Positions 60,215 through 64,000 of a stretch of DNA of 64,000 nt are shown piece by piece. A model generated the notes under the pieces. The model was given only the letters and a program-made list of their open reading frames with translations, was not told the DNA's origin and ran no database searches. A program made the translations under genes and the position numbers. Within the stretch, counting starts at the first letter, position 1. Each line of letters opens with the position of its first letter. This DNA comes from Chloroflexota bacterium (lineage in GTDB: Bacteria; Chloroflexota; Anaerolineae; Aggregatilineales; Phototrophicaceae): contig JACAER010000029.1 of NCBI GenBank assembly GCA_013388745.1, positions 1 through 64,000 on the forward strand. Direction: 5' to 3'.

Positions 60215-61315
60215 TTAGAATTGGCGTTCGACGAGGTATTCGGCCCAGAGTTGAAGAAGCTGCTTGTACTGCGAGTCAGGGAGGATGTGCAGGCTTTCGA
60301 GCGCGTGGTCAATATGCTGGCGGGCGGTTTGCTGCGCATAGTCAATCACTTTCAGATCACGCATCATCTGCGTGACTTCGGCAATCGCCTGCGGAGAGGC
60401 GTCGCTGTTCCCCAGCACGCCCAACATAAACGCGCGCTGCGCGGACGAAGCCGACGAAAGCGCACGCAGCGTCAGCAGCGTGTTTTTGCCCTCGCGAATG
60501 TCTGAACCGACGGGTTTGCCCAACTGCGATTCGTCACCCAGGATACCAAGAATATCATCCTGAATCTGAAAAGCTGTGCCACAGCGGCTGCAAAAGGTGG
60601 CGATAGCTCTGGCAACCGGGATATTGGCGTCAGCATCACCGAGTCCAATAGCCGCACCAGCACGCCCGGCAAATTCGTACAGCACGCCTGTCTTTTTCCA
60701 GAGCATATCAGTAACAGCCTGCTCGGAAAGCGAACCCACCGGCGAACGGGAGAACTGAATATCCAGCGTTTCGCCTTCGATGAGCGTGGTATGGACGTAG
60801 GTCGATAATTCCGTGACGAGACTCAGGACAAGCGCAGGATGAACCTTATTTTTGTTAAAGAGATCGAAGAACAAATGCCATGACCAACCCTGCTGTAAAT
60901 CGCCGACGAGCATGGCAATCGACAGGCCATAATGCGCGGCATCCTCGCCTGTCCAACCGAGATCGGCGGCAGCGCGCTGTGTGAACTCGGTATGAACGGT
61001 AGGAGCGCCGCGACGACGATCATCCTTATCGATGACATCATCATGCACCAGTGTCCAGGTGTGGTAAATTTCGACCCCTGCCGCCGCAGGCAGCGCGATC
61101 ATTTCGTCACCGCCGACCGCGCCACAGCTCAGCAGCAGCACCGCCGCGCGCAGCGATTTGCCGCCGCCTTTGAGATAGCTAAAGGCGGCATCGCGGATAT
61201 GGGCGGGGCGAAAACTATCGGCATACGGGTCTTGCAGCAGATAGTCTTTAACAAGCTTTTTGCGTTTATCGAGTTCGGCAAGCAGGAAGTCAAATTTTTG
61301 AGCGGCCACAGACAT
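60215..61315 (-). CDS. Polyprenyl diphosphate synthase-like protein
   Basis: 366-residue trans-isoprenyl synthase fold. First Asp-rich motif in LVHDDVIDKDDRRRGAPTVH and second in FQIQDDILGILGD; GGGKSLRAAVLLLSC matches the substrate-binding GGKRxRP region with Ser-Leu in place of Arg. ATG 61315 is chosen because a likely -10 element (61347-61352) overlaps the earlier ATG at 61348. The product chain length is unknown; it could make precursors for quinones, carotenoids or lipid carriers. Confidence 0.9.
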   Translation of the reverse strand: MSVAAQKFDFLLAELDKRKKLVKDYLLQDPYADSFRPAHIRDAAFSYLKGGGKSLRAAVLLLSCGAVGGDEMIALPAAAGVEIYHTWTLVHDDVIDKDDRRRGAPTVHTEFTQRAAADLGWTGEDAAHYGLSIAMLVGDLQQGWSWHLFFDLFNKNKVHPALVLSLVTELSTYVHTTLIEGETLDIQFSRSPVGSLSEQAVTDMLWKKTGVLYEFAGRAGAAIGLGDADANIPVARAIATFCSRCGTAFQIQDDILGILGDESQLGKPVGSDIREGKNTLLTLRALSSASSAQRAFMLGVLGNSDASPQAIAEVTQMMRDLKVIDYAQQTARQHIDHALESLHILPDSQYKQLLQLWAEYLVERQF

Positions 61316-61346
61316 CAGCCTATCGCGTATGAACGAACCAAGCGAC

Positions 61347-61355
61347 ATTATAACA
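61347..61355 (-). promoter_or_regulatory. Extended -10 promoter of the polyprenyl synthase gene
   Basis: TGTTATAAT on the minus strand, an extended -10 (TGn plus perfect TATAAT). No clear -35. It overlaps the upstream in-frame ATG, which argues against that start. Confidence 0.5.
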
Positions 61356-61480
61356 GCAAAGAGCGCAGAAGAATGAGAGGGAAGCGGTAGGACAATCAAT
61401 GTCTCATCAGAGGTTAAGCCGCGCAAAAGATGGCTATACTACGAAATAGACGCGATACAAAGCAAGATACAGGAGGACTT

Positions 61481-62725
61481 ATGCGCAGACTGATATTTTT
61501 TGCCATCATTATCGTCATGGCAGCATGCAACCTCGCCAGCGGATTACAGGACGGCGAACAGAGCAGCCAGAACGTTAATGCCGCCGATGTCAGCACCACG
61601 AGTGTGGCACAACAGCCAACCAGCACAGCAACCACCACAATGGGTGCAGTCACCCGCACGCCATTCCCAATAGCGACCAGCACGGCCACGCCGGACACGC
61701 AGATTGTGCTGGGCAGTGCAATTTTTGGCGCGATCAGCCAGGGACAAAGCGCCTATGGACTGCGGATTGATGGCCTGCTGCGCGGCGCTGGCCTAACGCT
61801 GCTGCCTGTGCCGAGCTACCAGTTCTCGCAAAATCCGGCGAACCTGAACCGCTTCGCGCTGATTGACACCAGCGGCCTGCTGTACCTGACGGATGTGGGC
61901 GGCGGCAACGCGCTGCGCATCGACAGCGGGCCGTACACCCAATTTCTACCTAATGATCGCCAGACGAACAACGCGGCGGCAGAGCTGGCGCTGTGGTCAC
62001 CGAACGGCCAGCGGCTGGCATTCATCATCAGTGGGCGCATCAATGCCAACGACGGCGTATGGTATGTCGAACCGGGCGTGTTTGGGCCACTGCAACTGCT
62101 GGTAGACTGCCCATTCCAGGGCTTCACCGGCTGCGACATCGTGACCGAGCCGGACGCTTACGGCGTGTGGCAAAGCCGCGAACTGTACTGGTCAGCGGAC
62201 AGCAACACACTGCTGATTAACGTCAATCTGCCCGATAATGGCCGGCGCGCACTGGTCGTGATGGGCATCACACAGTTTGACCGTGTGCGCGACAACCGCC
62301 CGCCGCTGCTGCTGTACGATTACGGCACGTGGGGCAGCGACGGACGCATCCTGGCCAGCGGACGCGATCCGAACGGAGCAATCGTGGTCGCGTGGATTAA
62401 CACCAACGGCACGTTGAGCGAGATGGTTTACGCGGCGAGCGCGAATCGGCTGTGGATGGGTTGGGCGGTGGAACGTCTGAACGGCGAGGTCGTAGCGCTG
62501 GGTGCGCCGGGGGCGGGCGGAACGGCTGTCGCAATCTATGATATGGAAGGCGAAGCGCTCACTGCGCCGATTGGCGACGGTTTCCCGCAGCGCGTAGAGT
62601 GGAGCCCAGACCGCGATGCCGTACTGATCGAAGTCAACGGCAGGCGCTACGTGGCGAGCGTGGCAGGCGAAATCGTAGAGATCACAGCGCAAACAGCCGG
62701 TATGGTTGTCGGCTGGGTGCGGTGA
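61481..62725 (+). CDS. Beta-propeller (WD40-like) lipoprotein
   Basis: 414-residue exported lipoprotein. The lipobox MAAC (Cys16) is followed by a Ser/Thr/Gln-rich linker (about 25-70). The remainder resembles TolB/WD40-like propeller blades with repeated LWSPNGQRLAFI, LYWSADSNTLLINV and VEWSPDRDAVLIEV. ATG 61481 follows AGGAGGA. No catalytic residues; probably a binding or sensing protein at the cell surface. Confidence 0.85.
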   Translation: MRRLIFFAIIIVMAACNLASGLQDGEQSSQNVNAADVSTTSVAQQPTSTATTTMGAVTRTPFPIATSTATPDTQIVLGSAIFGAISQGQSAYGLRIDGLLRGAGLTLLPVPSYQFSQNPANLNRFALIDTSGLLYLTDVGGGNALRIDSGPYTQFLPNDRQTNNAAAELALWSPNGQRLAFIISGRINANDGVWYVEPGVFGPLQLLVDCPFQGFTGCDIVTEPDAYGVWQSRELYWSADSNTLLINVNLPDNGRRALVVMGITQFDRVRDNRPPLLLYDYGTWGSDGRILASGRDPNGAIVVAWINTNGTLSEMVYAASANRLWMGWAVERLNGEVVALGAPGAGGTAVAIYDMEGEALTAPIGDGFPQRVEWSPDRDAVLIEVNGRRYVASVAGEIVEITAQTAGMVVGWVR

Positions 62726-62754
62726 GGGAACAGTTAAAGGCTTGGTGTGTTGTA

Positions 62755-62774
62755 GGGCGACTCATGAGTCGCCC
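62755..62774. repeat. Perfect palindrome GGGCGACT-CATG-AGTCGCCC type
   Basis: Twenty-base perfect inverted repeat between two convergent genes. Same ends and centre as 31369-31388, with both variable arms changed in a compensating way. It could serve as a two-way terminator. Confidence 0.85.
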
Positions 62775-62801
62775 ATACGCCCCTAAAGGGTGCCTCGTAT
62801 A

Positions 62802-64000
62802 TTAGCGCAAGGCGACTTTTTCAGGCGCTTCGCTCCAGGTGGGCGGCAGGCCGATGTGGTCGTTGGGCACGCTGCGCATAGTCAGTTCGGTTAGACGCTT
62901 GCGCAGGATGCTAGCAGCGATCTTCGGCTGGAAAAAGGCGGTCGGCGACTGCACCAGATGCGCGACCTGATAAAACACGCTCAGCGCGTAGGGGTCTTCG
63001 GTGATGAGCGCGGTCAGGATATTCATATAAGCATGCACGAAGGCCGTCACTGCGTTAGTGCGCGGACGCTGCCCTTCAGTAAGCGGCCAGCGGAAGTCCT
63101 CACCGGTCGCCATCAGCCAAGCAGTTTCATTGGATTTGGCGAGTGCCTGCTGGAAACGCAGCGAAAAATTGGTGGCGCGCGGGTGGCGCAGCAGCTCATC
63201 CAGAACGAGCGCGCCCATTGCCGCAACGGTCATACCCTGTCCATAGACGGGATTAAAAGCGCACACCGCGTCTCCCAGCGCGACCAGACCTTCCGGCATA
63301 GCGGTCAACCGTTCATAGTGCCGCAGACGATTTTCTGTGCGCTGGAAACCATACACCGGCGAAATCGGCGTGGCGTGCTGCAAGGCTTGATAAAGCAGGG
63401 GCGTGCGCAGAGTGCGCGCGAAATCCAAAAAGCCGGACTCGTCTGTAGGGGGGAAATCCTTGTTGACACCGCCCAATGTGACAATCCACTGGCCATTTTC
63501 GACAGGGTAGATGCCGCCGCCACGACTGGCGTCCGGCGGGCGTGTGCCGACGATCAGGGCTTTCCAATCGGCCTGGAAATCAGGCAACGGCTGATACCAG
63601 CGAGTCGCGTAGCCCTGAAACGAGTTGATGACGGTCTCGCGCGGCGCTGCATAGCCCATTTGCGCCAGCCATTCGGACATTTTGGAACTGCGCCCGCTGG
63701 CATCGACGACAAAATCAGCGTCGAGCGCGAATTCTACATTACCGCGCTGGCGCAGCTTAACGCCGCTCACACGGGAGTTGCCTTCGCTGGTGAGCAGACC
63801 GACGGCATGGGTGTTTTCGACGAATTGCACTTTCGGCTGAATGAGCAAACGCTGGCGCACCGTCCATTCAAGCAGATCGCGGCTGCATGTATGGATGAGC
63901 AAATCGGAGGAAAAACGCGGCAGCCAGCCCAACTTGCTGAGAGTCAGCGCCTCGGCAGTCCAGTTGAGCATCGGCACACCCGCAGCGCTGAGTTCGGCCA
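62802..64000 (-). CDS. FAD-dependent monooxygenase/reductase-like protein (N-terminus outside window)
   Basis: At least 399 codons; the frame stays open to the right edge, so the N-terminal Rossmann motif is not seen. Visible are LDADFVVDASGRSSKMSEWL (the internal GRxS/DASG motif of group A flavin enzymes) and GLVALGDAVCAFNPVYGQGM (the GD FAD-binding motif). This pattern is shared by PHBH-type hydroxylases, geranylgeranyl reductases and tryptophan-halogenase-like proteins; the substrate cannot be told. Confidence 0.88.
   Translation of the reverse strand, partial: AELSAAGVPMLNWTAEALTLSKLGWLPRFSSDLLIHTCSRDLLEWTVRQRLLIQPKVQFVENTHAVGLLTSEGNSRVSGVKLRQRGNVEFALDADFVVDASGRSSKMSEWLAQMGYAAPRETVINSFQGYATRWYQPLPDFQADWKALIVGTRPPDASRGGGIYPVENGQWIVTLGGVNKDFPPTDESGFLDFARTLRTPLLYQALQHATPISPVYGFQRTENRLRHYERLTAMPEGLVALGDAVCAFNPVYGQGMTVAAMGALVLDELLRHPRATNFSLRFQQALAKSNETAWLMATGEDFRWPLTEGQRPRTNAVTAFVHAYMNILTALITEDPYALSVFYQVAHLVQSPTAFFQPKIAASILRKRLTELTMRSVPNDHIGLPPTWSEAPEKVALR

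Noticed and set aside
1-64000. CRISPR array, prophage, transposon or rRNA operon
   Set aside because: No regularly spaced direct repeats, integrase, transposase, phage structural genes or rRNA sequences were seen.

Overview
The window looks like a chromosomal piece of a GC-rich, aerobic or facultative bacterium, most probably a member of the Chloroflexota (Anaerolineae/Caldilineae-like). This is an inference from gene content: lipoproteins with Thr/Pro-rich linkers after the lipobox, a DapL-like aminotransferase, TrmFO, Sec-exported (clade II type) NosZ, many sensor kinases and subtilases. No rRNA, plasmid, phage, CRISPR or IS element was recognised.

Layout. 1-2557 (minus): start of a very large PKD/cadherin-like repeat lipoprotein that leaves the window. 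2697-6661 (plus): response regulator, membrane sensor kinase and a secreted beta-propeller. 6649-8527 (minus): polar amino-acid ABC binding lipoprotein and permease, without ATPase. 8663-17672 (minus): a housekeeping run plsX-fabF-TPR-trmFO-kinase-aminotransferase-hflX-small membrane protein with short gaps or overlaps. 17745-17897: tRNA-Leu with its own promoter and terminator. 17966-25617: TPR membrane protein, receiver-GAF-kinase (minus), then an overlapping operon ctp-smpB-unknown-STAND ATPase. 25669: tRNA-Arg. 25745-30268 (minus): ECF sigma, anti-sigma and a subtilase with two complete catalytic domains. 30454-32946 (minus): MarR regulator with an ABC exporter.

33143-33742 (plus) is the first special point: a DsbA/FrnE-like thiol oxidoreductase whose only in-frame TGA falls exactly on the first cysteine of the CPYC active site, so it reads UPYC. 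This is a strong selenoprotein candidate, with a possible SECIS-like hairpin at the expected distance.

35315-49990 (minus) is the second: a roughly 14-kb one-directional sugar-acid operon. A consensus promoter (49961-49990) with a perfect palindromic operator (49924-49942) drives KDPG aldolase, a ribose-type ABC importer, an IclR regulator, an RraA-like protein, an M24 hydrolase, an SDR dehydrogenase, a KDG-kinase-like sugar kinase, a second ABC importer and a mutarotase-like protein. The ATPase of the second importer (37511-39568) carries a complete IclR effector-binding domain at its C-terminus, without the DNA-binding half. It resembles the effector domain of the IclR regulator in the same operon. 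The simplest model is that one intracellular metabolite controls both transcription and uptake.

50199-58740 (plus) is a nitrous oxide reductase cluster: two Crp/Fnr-type regulators, nosZ, a NosB-like membrane protein, nosDFY, a YtkA-like lipoprotein and a membrane-anchored cytochrome c. CRP-type palindromes (GTGA-N6-TCAC) lie before the second regulator and before nosZ. The end holds tRNA-Glu, trpS, a polyprenyl synthase, a beta-propeller lipoprotein and a truncated flavoprotein. Several intergenic GGGCG...CGCCC palindromes, three of them centred on CATG, are scattered through the window.
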